A stretch of 64,000 nucleotides of DNA. Origin: Burkholderia sp. BCC0322 (lineage in GTDB: Bacteria > Pseudomonadota > Gammaproteobacteria > Burkholderiales > Burkholderiaceae). Position 1 is the stretch's first letter, and each line of letters starts with the position of its first letter. The notes beneath the pieces are model-generated. The model searched no databases. It worked only from the letters and a program-made list of their open reading frames with translations, and was not told the origin of the DNA. The DNA is taken from positions 62,583-126,582 of the forward strand of contig NZ_CADFDU010000005.1 in assembly GCF_902833045.1 (NCBI RefSeq). The letters are read 5' to 3'. This document shows, piece by piece, positions 9,156 to 17,760 of the stretch. The position numbers were made by a program, and so were the translations under genes.

Positions 9156-9795
9156 CTGCCTTCTCCGATTTGAATGTCTTTCTATTGACGTCTCGACCAG
9201 CCGACGGCGAGGTCGGGGCGATCGGACGAGTCTCCATAGCCATCATGGGCTTCACTTGCATCGCGTCCGGCCGCTCGACGGGCCGCCCGGGTGAGCGGGC
9301 AAATCGGGGCCGGATACGGTGCAATTCGTATGAATATATATGAAGCCGATTTTGCGCGCTGCAGCGAATCGCGTAGCGGCGCGGGTGCAGCACGTCCGGC
9401 GCCCGGCATTCGAAGGCGCCGGATGCCGGAAATCGTGCGCCGCGGCAGGCCGAAGGCTGCGATTCGCTGTCGACGGCCTTACGGGCCGTATCCATTATTC
9501 GGCCGGTGGCCGGGACGAAGCCATGGACACTGATGTGCGGTCAATCCGGAACTGTTCGGTCGATTTGTCTGCACAGTTTGGGCGATGTCGATTGCGCATC
9601 CGGTTGCGGGGCCATGCTTCATCGGCATCGACGTGCGCTTTGATGCAACTAACGGTCAAATTCGGCAGCATCGGCGAACTGGCGCCGATCGACAGCCCAT
9701 GCGACGCATTCGGCTTCGCAGATGTAGGGGGTCATCCTGGCCGGCCCGCTTGCGGATCGCCGGGGCGATCGGGCCGGCCCGGTGCGGCGTCGAGC
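9156..9795. other. 640-base intergenic stretch upstream of the LIV binding-protein gene
   Basis: No convincing gene. The part nearest 9300-9360 contains an AT-rich run (TATGAATATATATGAAGCC) that stands out from the GC-rich surroundings and is a plausible promoter zone for the minus-strand binding-protein gene. The longer reading frames crossing 9340-9790 have no recognisable family, and their codon use is out of phase with the local GC bias. Confidence 0.4.
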
Positions 9796-10695
9796 CTACG
9801 AACGTCCGCGCAACGCCACGAAGATCACGCCGGCAATCGCCAGCAGGCCGCCGCACACCGTCTCGATGCCGGGCCGCTCGCCCGTCAGTGCCATCGACAG
9901 GACCGTCGCGACCGCAGGCGTCAGATAGAGGAAGTTGGCGGCGCGCGCCGCGCCGAAGTAGCCGAGTGCGAACGTCCACGTCGCGTAACCCAGCGCGGCG
10001 GGGAAGATGCCGAGCGTCAGCACGGCCAGCGTCGTGTCGCGCGACCCGCTGCCCAGCGCCGCGAGTGCGCCCGGCAGCCACGGCGTGAGCAGCAGCGCGC
10101 CGGCCAGCAGCGTGTACGCGGTGCAGGCCAGCGCGCCGTATACCGGAATCAGCCGCCGCTGCAGCACGAAATAGCTGGCCGAGCACAGGGCCGCGCCGAG
10201 AATCAGCGTGCTGCCCGCGCCGAGGACGAGGCCGCCCGGTTGCCCGCGCGCGATCACCGCGATGCCGGCGAGGCTGACCAGCGAGCCGAGCCAGCCCCAG
10301 CGATTGAAGCGCTCGCCGAGAAACACGGCGGCCAGCAGTGCCGTGAAGATCGGCAGCGTGTTCACGATGAAGCTCGCCGCGCCGGCCGAGACCGTTTGCT
10401 CGCCGGTATTGAGCAGCGCGTTGTAGAGCGCGATGCCGAGAAAGCCGCACAGCAGGAAGCGCAGTGCGTCGCCCCGTGTCGGCACGCGTGGCCGCCGCGC
10501 AATCAGCCACGCGACGATCAGCACGGCCGCGGTGGTGAAGCGCGCCGCCGCGAGCTGCAGCGGAGTCAGGCCATGCAGGCCGATCCGGATGAACGGGAAG
10601 GCGGACGCCCACGAAACGATCGTGAAGGCAACCGCGCCGGCCGCGATCAGCGGCTGTCGCGCAGGGCGCGACGATGGTGTGGAGAGTGTGTTCAT
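9796..10695 (-). CDS. DMT-superfamily EamA transporter
   Basis: 299 residues with about ten membrane helices in two homologous halves, as expected for EamA/RhaT-type exporters. The first half holds SWASAFPFIRIGLHGLTPLQ, the conserved W-SAFP-R-GL motif; the second half begins around LILGAALCSASYFVLQRRLI. Exporters of this family move amino acids or other metabolites out of the cell. It is divergent from the LysR gene at 10753 with only 57 bases between start codons, so the LysR protein most likely controls it. Substrate unknown. Confidence 0.85.
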   Translation of the reverse strand: MNTLSTPSSRPARQPLIAAGAVAFTIVSWASAFPFIRIGLHGLTPLQLAAARFTTAAVLIVAWLIARRPRVPTRGDALRFLLCGFLGIALYNALLNTGEQTVSAGAASFIVNTLPIFTALLAAVFLGERFNRWGWLGSLVSLAGIAVIARGQPGGLVLGAGSTLILGAALCSASYFVLQRRLIPVYGALACTAYTLLAGALLLTPWLPGALAALGSGSRDTTLAVLTLGIFPAALGYATWTFALGYFGAARAANFLYLTPAVATVLSMALTGERPGIETVCGGLLAIAGVIFVALRGRS

Positions 10696-10752
10696 GCGGC
10701 AATGATGCGATGTGGCAAGATGCTAAGCTAGCGCACAGATCAGCACGCAGAT

Positions 10753-11739
10753 ATGACCATGATTCACAGCTCGAGCCGGCGGACGGCCAGCGCTTCAACC
10801 CGCGCGAAGCGCGCGCCGGCAGTGTCGCCCGCCGCGGCGCCGGCGCCGGGTTCGCGGCCGCCGCTCGCGAGCCTGGAGACGGTGTGCACGGTCGCGCGCG
10901 AGGGCTCGTTCCTGGCTGCCGCCGATGTCTCCGGCGTGACGCACGGCGCGATCAGCCGGCGGGTGGCCGCTGTCGAAAACTGGCTCGGGCTGAAGTTGTT
11001 CGAACGTCATGCGCGCGGCGTGCGCCTGACGCCGGACGGTCAGCGCTTCGTCGGCCGGATCGAACAGGCATTCGCGATCATCGACAGTGCGGCCGATCAG
11101 TGGCGCTCGCCGCGTACGCCGCGACTGGTCAGGATGAGCGTGGTGCCGGCCTTCGCGCAGCTCTGGCTGTTCGAGCGCCAGCATGCGCTCGAGAGCGAGG
11201 CGCCCGCATTGCGGATCGAACTCGGCATTGATCTTCGCAACGTGGATATCGCCGGCGGCGAGGCGGACCTGTCGGTCCGGTACGGGCGCGGCAACTGGCG
11301 TCAGCTCGAGACCCGCGCGTTCATGCCGGAGCGGCTCTATCCGGTCGCGCATCCGCGGCTCGCCGCACAACTGGCCAAGGCGCGCCGCCGGCGCGGCGAT
11401 GCCGCGTTGCTCGACCTGCCGTTGCTGCACGATTCCGATGTGACCGGCTGGCGCACGTGGTTCGATGCATTGGGCGTGCCGTTCAAGCCGCGCGCGCAGG
11501 ATCGCCGCTTCGAGGATTACAACCTCGTGCTGGCCGCGGCCGAGGCCGGACTCGGCGTGGCGCTGGCGCGGGTACCGCTCGCCGACGCCTATCTCAAGCG
11601 CAGCGAACTCGTGCGCGTGAGCCGGCACGAGGTCGATTCGGTGCTCAGGTATTACTTCGTGCACGCGAAGGGGGAAAATCGGCCTGAGGTGCTGGCGTTG
11701 ATGGAGCGGATGCGAGCGGCGGTGGGGGCAGGCGGCTAG
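10753..11739 (+). CDS. LysR-family transcriptional regulator
   Basis: 328 residues. An unusually long Ala/Pro/Arg-rich N-terminal tail of about 35 residues precedes the helix-turn-helix (REGSFLAAADVSGVTHGAIS, then NWLGLKLFERHARGVRLTPD). The effector domain contains MSVVPAFAQLWLFERQHALE and AEAGLGVALARVPLADAYLK, like the GcvA group. The start might be internal if the tail is not translated, but the only early methionines are at the very beginning. It is divergent from the EamA exporter gene at 9796-10695, its probable target. Confidence 0.87.
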   Translation: MTMIHSSSRRTASASTRAKRAPAVSPAAAPAPGSRPPLASLETVCTVAREGSFLAAADVSGVTHGAISRRVAAVENWLGLKLFERHARGVRLTPDGQRFVGRIEQAFAIIDSAADQWRSPRTPRLVRMSVVPAFAQLWLFERQHALESEAPALRIELGIDLRNVDIAGGEADLSVRYGRGNWRQLETRAFMPERLYPVAHPRLAAQLAKARRRRGDAALLDLPLLHDSDVTGWRTWFDALGVPFKPRAQDRRFEDYNLVLAAAEAGLGVALARVPLADAYLKRSELVRVSRHEVDSVLRYYFVHAKGENRPEVLALMERMRAAVGAGG

Positions 11740-11776
11740 CCGGCGTGCCGCCGTGAGACCGGCCACGGTACGCCGG
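11740..11776 (+). terminator. Stem-loop after the lysR gene
   Basis: Arms CCGGCGT (11740-11746) and ACGCCGG (11770-11776) enclose a second pairing CCGTG/CACGG. It begins right at the stop codon of the LysR gene but lacks a clear T-tract, so termination is only a guess. Confidence 0.35.
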
Positions 11777-11922
11777 TGGGCGCGAAGAAAGCGTTGTGCG
11801 ATACGGGGCACTAGGCTCGGGCCGCCGGATAGACGACAATGCGACCGCGAATAACGATGAGGTGGAGCGATGAACGAGATTCGAAAATACATGCATCCGT
11901 GCGGATGCAAGCGAGGTCAACA

Positions 11923-12591
11923 ATGAACAAGCCAGACAAGTCGTCGAAAGCGCGTGCCGCGCTCGACCAGCTGTTTTCGGGCATGGCGCCCGCGGATTCG
12001 ACGCGCGCGTCGCGTCCGGGCAATCCGTTCGAAGCGAGCGCAGACGACGCATCCGCCGGCACGGGCGGCCGCGGTGGGATCGAAGTCACGCTGTCGACCC
12101 GGATCCAGTTGCGCGGCTATCCGAATGCGAACGCATTCATGAAGCGCATGGCCGAAGCCTGGGGGCTGGAGTGGGGGATGTACGACAGCGTCAAGGCCAT
12201 CGCGACGCTGCCCGCCGGATGGCGAGCGCGCCGGCTTCCGGAAGTCACGCAGATCGTCGACGGGCACGACGTGCTGCGCGCGGAGAGCAGCCTGCAGGGC
12301 GGCGAGATGTCGTATCTGAAAGTGCATCCGCGCTATTACATCGACGCACGCAAGGGGCTTGGCTGGGGCAAGTCGTCGAAGGCGTCCGACGATCCGGATC
12401 TCGACGGCCCCGACTGGAACTGCTTCGTGATCGATCGCGAAAAAGCCATCGAAGTGCACGAATTGACCACCTCGTCGCTGAAAGCCGACATGGACAACGC
12501 GCGGGCGACGTTGGTGAAATGGCTGGACGAGAACTATCCGAATCATCGCGATCCTTTCGCGTACTGGACGGATTGCGAAGGGGCGTCGTAA
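11923..12591 (+). CDS. Hypothetical protein, conserved-looking
   Basis: 222 residues from the ATG at 11923, which has a GAGG-type ribosome site; the frame is open for 28 more codons upstream without any sign of a protein. The first 45 residues are polar and low-complexity. The body is well folded in appearance: VTLSTRIQLRGYPNANAFMK, GLEWGMYDSVKAIATLPAGW and DGPDWNCFVIDREKAIEVHE. No membrane segment or signal peptide is seen. I do not recognise the family. It could be a cytoplasmic accessory protein of an immunity-protein type, but no toxin gene lies nearby. Confidence 0.6.
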   Translation: MNKPDKSSKARAALDQLFSGMAPADSTRASRPGNPFEASADDASAGTGGRGGIEVTLSTRIQLRGYPNANAFMKRMAEAWGLEWGMYDSVKAIATLPAGWRARRLPEVTQIVDGHDVLRAESSLQGGEMSYLKVHPRYYIDARKGLGWGKSSKASDDPDLDGPDWNCFVIDREKAIEVHELTTSSLKADMDNARATLVKWLDENYPNHRDPFAYWTDCEGAS

Positions 12592-12685
12592 TTTTGCGTG
12601 GTGGCCCGGTTCGGTGTCGCGGGCACACGCCGCGCGACCGGCGCCGTAGCGGGCGGCGCGCAGGCCGCTTCGAGGCATCGGCCGG

Positions 12686-13186
12686 TTGCGACGGGAGCGC
12701 CAATTGAAACGAGCCGGTTTCGTCCCGGTGCTCTGGGCAGCGTTCGGTGCGGCGTTCGGTTCGACGGTCGTCGAGCTGCTGCTCTGGCCGATCGTCGGCG
12801 ACGACGCCATCGCGAACCTGTTGCGCGACACACGCCTCACGGCGGCGATCGTGATGGGGCGCGGCGTGCTCGGCGCATCGGCCGGCTTCGATCCGCGGGT
12901 CATGGCGGCCGCGACCCTCGTGCACCTGGTGTTGTCGCTGGCCTACGCGGCCGTGCTGGCGAAGGTGATTCGCAACCTGTCGCTTGCGGCCGCGCTACTC
13001 GCGGGCGGCGCGTTCGGCCTCATCCTGTACGGCGTCAACCTGTATGCCTTGACCGCGATCTTCCCGTGGTTCATCCCGGTTCGTGGCGCGATCACGCTCG
13101 TGGCCCATCTGGTATTCGGGATCACTGGAGCGGTCGTTTACCGCCTCGCCACGCGCCAGGCCCGATGCCAACCGCGGCAACGATAG
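12686..13186 (+). CDS. Small integral membrane protein, function unknown
   Basis: 166 residues with four predicted membrane segments: FVPVLWAAFGAAFGSTVVEL, MAAATLVHLVLSLAYAAVLA, LAAALLAGGAFGLILYGVNL and GAITLVAHLVFGITGAVVYR. The frame begins with TTG at 12686; a second TTG at 12704 gives nearly the same protein. No enzyme motif is visible. The layout resembles small DUF-type inner-membrane proteins of Burkholderia. It is followed by a glycine/histidine-rich remnant on the same strand. Confidence 0.6.
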   Translation: MRRERQLKRAGFVPVLWAAFGAAFGSTVVELLLWPIVGDDAIANLLRDTRLTAAIVMGRGVLGASAGFDPRVMAAATLVHLVLSLAYAAVLAKVIRNLSLAAALLAGGAFGLILYGVNLYALTAIFPWFIPVRGAITLVAHLVFGITGAVVYRLATRQARCQPRQR

Positions 13187-13213
13187 TCGCCGGTTGCCCG
13201 TGTCGATCGTTAG

Positions 13214-13396
13214 CACCATTTCCACCACTTCGATCGCGTCGTCCACTTCAACGGGATGGACCATCGCCGCTTCGGCGTGCCGATCGGCGGCGGCTTTCAC
13301 CATGGTGCGCTCCCTGCCGGCACCGCCGGCCACGGATTCGGCGGCATGCATCCGTTCGGCGGGGTGAGCGGATTCGGTGGAACGCGCCGACATTAG
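13214..13396 (+). pseudogene. Glycine/histidine-rich peptide remnant
   Basis: A stop codon at 13211-13213 is followed in frame by 60 codons reading HHFHHFDRVVHFNGMDHRRF, then a run rich in Gly, Phe and His ending GGVSGFGGTRRH. The composition looks like the mature part of a small secreted Gly/His-rich Burkholderia protein whose signal-peptide end is missing. An internal ATG at 13256 would still give a 46-residue product. Without a ribosome site or signal sequence I read it as a decayed gene end. Confidence 0.35.
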
Positions 13397-13433
13397 GCGG
13401 TGTTCTCGCACAGATCCGCGGCCAGTGCATCTG

Positions 13434-14078
13434 CTAATCGAGCCGCCCGCGCAAGTCGTCGAACGGAATCATCACGTGCGTGCGATAGGCGGGCCGCGCT
13501 TTCAGCCGTTCGTACCATGCCTGTACGTGCGGGAGGTCCGGTCGTGCGATGTCGAGTTCGAAGTAGCGATACAGGTGCGTGCCGGCCGCAATGTCGGCGA
13601 GCGTAAGCGCGTCGCCCGCGAGAAACGGTTGCCCGGCCAGCGCTGCATCGAGCGCCTGGAAGTGCTGCGCGCACGCCGCGATGCTTTGCTCGACGCGCGC
13701 GGTGTCGCGCTGCTCGGGCGGCGTCCGGAAGTAGCCCCGGAATACGCCGTTCAGGAACGTCGGCTGCAGCGTGGATTGCGACCAGTCCATCCAGCGGTCG
13801 GCGCGTGACTGTTCGGCCGGGTCGTCGCGCCAGAAGCCGGGGCGTCCGTAACGCGCGGCGAGGTAGCGCAGGATGCTGTGCGATTCCCAGACGACCGTGC
13901 CACCGTCGTCGATCAAGGGCACGCGCCCGTGCGGGTTCATCGCGAGAAAGGCGGGTGTGTCGAGCACGCCGAACTGCCCGCCGGCCGGCACGTGCCGATG
14001 CGCGAGCGCGAGCTCGTCGACGAGCCACATCACCTTCTGGACGTTGAATGCATTGCGGCGCCCCCATACGGTCAGCAT
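13434..14078 (-). CDS. Glutathione S-transferase family protein
   Basis: 214 residues with an N-terminal thioredoxin-like domain (LTVWGRRNAFNVQKVMWLVD; MNPHGRVPLIDDGGTVVWES, giving the cis-Pro and the ES glutathione-binding turn) and an all-helical C-terminal domain (FLAGDALTLADIAAGTHLYR, the N-capping box). I choose the ATG at 14078 because GGAGG lies five bases before it; the ATG four codons upstream overlaps that ribosome site. The Arg-Arg-Asn-Ala-Phe stretch after the first strand places the catalytic residue in the Ser/Asn class of bacterial GSTs. Substrate unknown. Confidence 0.88.
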   Translation of the reverse strand: MLTVWGRRNAFNVQKVMWLVDELALAHRHVPAGGQFGVLDTPAFLAMNPHGRVPLIDDGGTVVWESHSILRYLAARYGRPGFWRDDPAEQSRADRWMDWSQSTLQPTFLNGVFRGYFRTPPEQRDTARVEQSIAACAQHFQALDAALAGQPFLAGDALTLADIAAGTHLYRYFELDIARPDLPHVQAWYERLKARPAYRTHVMIPFDDLRGRLD

Positions 14079-14189
14079 GCCGGCCTCCATGTATCGTGCG
14101 GAACGGGATCGCGACAGTGTAAACGCCGCAGGCGCGCACCGCGGTGCGCGCCTGCCGGCCGTCGTCGTTGTCGCCGCGCGGCGACGCGA

Positions 14190-15362
14190 TCAGAACTTGT
14201 GGCGAATCCCGACGATCGCGAGCTCCTGCGTATCGGTGCCGGAGTTCACGCCGTACGAGCCGACCGATGCGGCGGCCTTCACGACCGCGCCGTTCGCGTT
14301 GAGCGTGTTGCCGCTCGCCTTCTGGTAGCCGAACAGCGCATACAGGTCGGTGCGTTTCGACAGCGCGTAGTCCGCGCCGAGGTTGACCTGGTTGTAGTGC
14401 GCGGAACTCGGCCCCGTCAGCGACGTGTAGTTGTAGCCGACGCCCGCGCGCAGCGCCGGCGAGAACTGCCAGTTGAAGAACGCCGAGCCGTTGTTGAACT
14501 TCGCGTTCTGGCTGAATGCCGACAGCGTGTCGGCGCCGTACTGCGTATTCGAATACGCAAGGCCGAAGGTGGCAGGCCCGGCGACGTACTGGCCGGCCAC
14601 GCGCACGATCTGGATCGACTTCGCGCTCGAGAAGCCCTGGTTGATCACGGTGTTGAACAGCGTGTCCGAGCTGCTCGACCACGTACGCACGCCGTTCGCG
14701 ACGCTGGAACCGCCGTTCGCGTAGAAGAAGCCGGCGCCGAGCGACAGCGGGCCGTTCGCGTAGCTTGCGCCGAAGCTGTACGTGCGGCCGCTGCCGGTGG
14801 CGCCCGCGACGCCGCCGAAACCGTACAGGCCTTCGAACTGGAAGCCGGAGATCAGCGGGCTCGTGTACTTCACCGAGTTGCTGACGCGCAGGCTGTTGTC
14901 GTAGTTGTCGAGGTCGCCCGGCGTCGCGAACACGCCGCCGAAGTAGTTGTCTTGCGTGAGGCCCTGCACGAGATCGACGACCGGATCGTACTGGCGGCCG
15001 AGCGTCACGGTGCCGTACGTGCTGCTCGCGAGGCCGACGACGGCCTTGCGGCCGAATTCGCGACTGCCCTGGCCGAGCGCGCCCGTGCCGATGTTGAAGC
15101 CGTTCTCGAGCTGGAACAGCGCGGCCAGGCCGCCGCCGAGATCCTCGGTGCCGCGCAGCCCCCAGCGGCTACCCGACAGGTTGCCGCTGCTGAACTTGAC
15201 GAGACTCGACGCGTTGCTGCCGTTCGCGTTCTGCGCGTTGTGCACGTAGGCGATGCCCGCATCGGCGATACCGTACAGCGTGACGCTGCTTTGCGCGTGC
15301 GCGCCGGCGGCATGGAGCGCGGCCGGCAGTGCGAGCAGTGCGAATGAACGGATCTGTTTCAT
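14190..15362 (-). CDS. General porin, OmpC/Omp38-like
   Basis: 390 residues with a signal peptide (SFALLALPAALHAAGAHAQS) and the typical mature start SSVTLYGIADAGIAYVHNAQ. It shows porin_4 hallmarks: SRWGLRGTEDLGGGLAALFQ, VGLASSTYGTVTLGRQYDPV and a C-terminal phenylalanine (AIVGIRHKF), the signal for outer-membrane insertion. It would form a 16-stranded trimeric channel for small hydrophilic solutes. The open frame continues more than 350 codons beyond the true ATG at 15362, which is an artefact of high GC. Upstream lies a LuxR-type regulator gene on the same strand. Confidence 0.93.
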   Translation of the reverse strand: MKQIRSFALLALPAALHAAGAHAQSSVTLYGIADAGIAYVHNAQNANGSNASSLVKFSSGNLSGSRWGLRGTEDLGGGLAALFQLENGFNIGTGALGQGSREFGRKAVVGLASSTYGTVTLGRQYDPVVDLVQGLTQDNYFGGVFATPGDLDNYDNSLRVSNSVKYTSPLISGFQFEGLYGFGGVAGATGSGRTYSFGASYANGPLSLGAGFFYANGGSSVANGVRTWSSSSDTLFNTVINQGFSSAKSIQIVRVAGQYVAGPATFGLAYSNTQYGADTLSAFSQNAKFNNGSAFFNWQFSPALRAGVGYNYTSLTGPSSAHYNQVNLGADYALSKRTDLYALFGYQKASGNTLNANGAVVKAAASVGSYGVNSGTDTQELAIVGIRHKF

Positions 15363-15514
15363 TGTTGGATTCCCCCGTTGGTCGATTGGTCTGACGAGTC
15401 GGTGAACGATACGGACAGCGCATCGTCGAGGGAACCAATAAATAGTCGGATCGTTATGAGGCAGTGCGGGGATGGATGCGCGCGCAACCGGTTGACGGCC
15501 GGTGCACAGGGGCG

Positions 15515-16348
15515 CTATGCGTCGTGCCGCCGCGACGCGTTTCTCAGCACGAGCGTCATCAGCTGCCGGCGCGAGTCGACGCCGAGCTTCGCGAACGCGC
15601 GCTTCGCGTATGTGTCGACCGTGGACGTCTTGAGCCCCATCGCTTGCGCGATGGCGGCCGACGTCATGCCCTGGATGAACGACGCGCATACGTGCATTTC
15701 GCGCGCGGTCAAGCGTTCCTGCCATTCCGGCAGCCATTGCGCAACGAGGTCGAGGTCGAACTCGTCGCGTGGCGCGTCGTCCGCCGGGATCGCGCCGAGC
15801 AGGCGCTTGTGCGCGGACGCCAGCGGCAGCACGACCTGGGAAAGTTGCTTCAACAGGCTCAGCTCCTTCAGCGAAAACGGCGGCAACCGCCGCGAGCGCG
15901 CGATCGAGATCGAGTAACGCGTGCCGCCCGTCACGCCTGCGATCACGCATTCGTCGTGAATGTCGCCGGCATCGAAGAACAGATGACGCAGCTCGCTCGT
16001 CACGCGCTGCGCGGACACCTGCAGCAACTGCACATCGTTTTCGGTTTCGATCGCCGCGTAGGTTGCATCGTCGCTCGCGTAGCTGCGGTAGTAGTGGCGC
16101 ATGACCTGCGCAACCAGCTCGGGCTCGCGGCCGAAGCTGCCGATCCAGCCGATGCTGCGGCGGCTCGACGATGCACTGCGCTCGTAGTCGAGATGCACGG
16201 CGTCGAAGTCGACGTAGCGCACGAGGGTGTCGTAGACGGCGCGCATGAACTGCGGCGTCCCGACGACTTGCGCGATGTCGCCGAGCGTTTCGGTCACGAA
16301 CGCGACGTGGCTCAGCGGGAGATCGGGGGCGGGAAGCGCAGCGCTCAT
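15515..16348 (-). CDS. LuxR-family transcriptional regulator
   Basis: 277 residues. The C-terminal 65 residues form a LuxR/GerE helix-turn-helix: ERLTAREMHVCASFIQGMTS, then AAIAQAMGLKTSTVDTYAKR, ending AFAKLGVDSRRQLMTLV. The N-terminal 200 residues are an uncharacterised sensor part without the acyl-homoserine-lactone-binding signature. It is divergent from potF (start 16590); regulators of this type commonly sit next to polyamine uptake genes in Burkholderia. The shared 240-base spacer contains a GTCCC/GGGAC palindrome. It probably controls the polyamine region, possibly in response to putrescine; that is inference. Confidence 0.82.
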   Translation of the reverse strand: MSAALPAPDLPLSHVAFVTETLGDIAQVVGTPQFMRAVYDTLVRYVDFDAVHLDYERSASSSRRSIGWIGSFGREPELVAQVMRHYYRSYASDDATYAAIETENDVQLLQVSAQRVTSELRHLFFDAGDIHDECVIAGVTGGTRYSISIARSRRLPPFSLKELSLLKQLSQVVLPLASAHKRLLGAIPADDAPRDEFDLDLVAQWLPEWQERLTAREMHVCASFIQGMTSAAIAQAMGLKTSTVDTYAKRAFAKLGVDSRRQLMTLVLRNASRRHDA

Positions 16349-16452
16349 GGCGTGGAGTTTCGAGGATGTCAGGTGGCGCTACAGGTATCACGAATATTTT
16401 CGACTGCCTACGCGGGAATCTACCCAAACGGCCCCGAACGACGTTGCCGTTT

Positions 16453-16469
16453 GTCCCGGTTTTCGGGAC
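16453..16469. promoter_or_regulatory. Palindrome between the luxR-type gene and potF
   Basis: GTCCCGGTTTTCGGGAC, six-base arms GTCCCG/CGGGAC around five bases, lies between the divergent regulator gene and potF, about 120 bases before the potF ATG. TACATT at about 16492-16497 could be a -10 element for potF. Symmetry and place fit a LuxR-type operator. Confidence 0.45.
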
Positions 16470-16589
16470 TGACGGTGCGGGCCGCGATCTCTACATTGCC
16501 CCTTGTGCCGAACACCGCTTGACGGCGTTGACGCGAGTCCGGACCCGGACCGGGCGCAACGGCCGATCCCCATCACAAGGAGACTCCCC

Positions 16590-17711
16590 ATGCGTATCCG
16601 TATCCGTCGCCACCCGGCCTTGCGTGCCGCGTGCGTCGCTTCAGCCGGGCTGGCCCTCGCGGCCAGCCTGTCCGCCCATGCCGGCGAGGCCAACCTGAAC
16701 GTGTACAACTGGTCGGAGTACATCGCGAAGGACACCGTGCCCACCTTCGAGAAGCAGTCGGGCATCAAGGTGCGCTACGACAGCTACGACAGCGACGATA
16801 CGCTGCAGACGAAGCTGCTCGCGGGGAGCTCGGGCTACGACATCGTCGTGCCGACGTCGAACTACCTCGCGCAGCAGATCCAGGCCGGCGTGTACCAGAA
16901 GCTCGACAAGTCGAAGCTGCCGAATCTCGCGAACCTCGACCCGGTGCTGATGAAGATGGTTGCGAAGGCCGACCCAGGCAACCAGTACGGCGTACCGTGG
17001 GCGTGGGGCACGACGGGGATCGGCTACAACGTCGAGGCGGTCAGGAAGCGGCTCGGCGACACCGCGCCGACCGACAGCTGGGCGCTGCTGTTCGACCCGG
17101 CGAACGCGGCGAAGCTGAAAGGCTGCGGCATCTCGCTGCTCGATGCGCCGGACGCCGCGTTCGCGGCGGCGCTGCAATACCTGGGCAAGGATCCCGAGAG
17201 CAAGAACCCGGCCGACTATCAGGCGGCCTACGAGGTGCTGAAGAAGATCCGCCCGTACGTCACGCAGTTCAGCTCGGCCGGCTATGCGGACGACCTGGCG
17301 AACAACGATGTCTGCGTCGTGCTGGGCTGGTCGGGCGACGTCGGCATCGCGCGGCGGCGCACGCTGGACGCGAAGCGCGCGTACGAGGTCCGCTACGTGA
17401 ATCCGAAGGAAGGCGGCCTGCTGTGGTTCGACGTGATGGCGATCCCGAAGGATGCGCCGCATCCGGAAGCCGCGCTGAAGTGGATCAACTACATCGAGGA
17501 CCCGAAGACCAACGCGGCGATCACGAACGAGATCTTCTACCCGAGCGCCAACAAGGCCGCGCGCCCGTTCGTGACGCCGGCGATCGTGCAGGACCCGAGC
17601 ATCTACCTGTCCGATGCGACGATCGCGAAAGCGTCGCTCGCGATGCCGCGCAGCGCCGACATCGCGCGGATGCAGAACCGTCTGTGGTTGCAGCTGAAGT
17701 CGGGCGGTTGA
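16590..17711 (+). CDS. potF: Putrescine-type ABC transporter substrate-binding protein PotF
   Basis: 373 residues with a Sec signal peptide (ACVASAGLALAASLSAHA) and mature start GEANLNVYNWSEYIAKDTVP, the hallmark of PotF/PotD. Further motifs are KVRYDSYDSDDTLQTKLLAG, GYDIVVPTSNYLAQQIQAGV, and GVPWAWGTTGIGYNVEAV. The ATG at 16590 has AAGGAG nine bases upstream. In intact operons potF is followed by potG (ATPase), potH and potI (permeases). Here only the first codons of potG and the last three quarters of potI remain, so the binding protein has lost its own transporter. It might be an orphan or serve another Pot system. Confidence 0.92.
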   Translation: MRIRIRRHPALRAACVASAGLALAASLSAHAGEANLNVYNWSEYIAKDTVPTFEKQSGIKVRYDSYDSDDTLQTKLLAGSSGYDIVVPTSNYLAQQIQAGVYQKLDKSKLPNLANLDPVLMKMVAKADPGNQYGVPWAWGTTGIGYNVEAVRKRLGDTAPTDSWALLFDPANAAKLKGCGISLLDAPDAAFAAALQYLGKDPESKNPADYQAAYEVLKKIRPYVTQFSSAGYADDLANNDVCVVLGWSGDVGIARRRTLDAKRAYEVRYVNPKEGGLLWFDVMAIPKDAPHPEAALKWINYIEDPKTNAAITNEIFYPSANKAARPFVTPAIVQDPSIYLSDATIAKASLAMPRSADIARMQNRLWLQLKSGG

Positions 17712-17722
17712 GGGAACCGACG

Positions 17723-17760
17723 ATGATCCCTACGCTCCCTGCCGCCTCGGTTGCGGCCGG
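17723..17760 (+). pseudogene. potG: 5' end of potG, deleted after about a dozen codons
   Basis: Eleven bases after the potF stop, an ATG starts MIPTLPAASVAAG, which looks like the beginning of a PotG ATP-binding subunit by position. The frame then continues only as a shadow of the potI reading frame, without Walker motifs. The join to potI lies in a GCGGCCG-rich stretch (17753-17776), consistent with a deletion between short repeats. The identity as potG rests on operon position, since 13 residues cannot be assigned alone. Confidence 0.4.

Noticed and set aside
12743-13125. Minus-strand frames over the small membrane protein gene
   Set aside because: They lack starts with ribosome sites and any known motif; the plus-strand frame has four coherent membrane helices.
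14190-16427. A 745-codon extension of the porin gene
   Set aside because: Only the part from 15362 down has porin features including a signal peptide; the upstream part is a shadow of the LuxR-type regulator gene in another frame.
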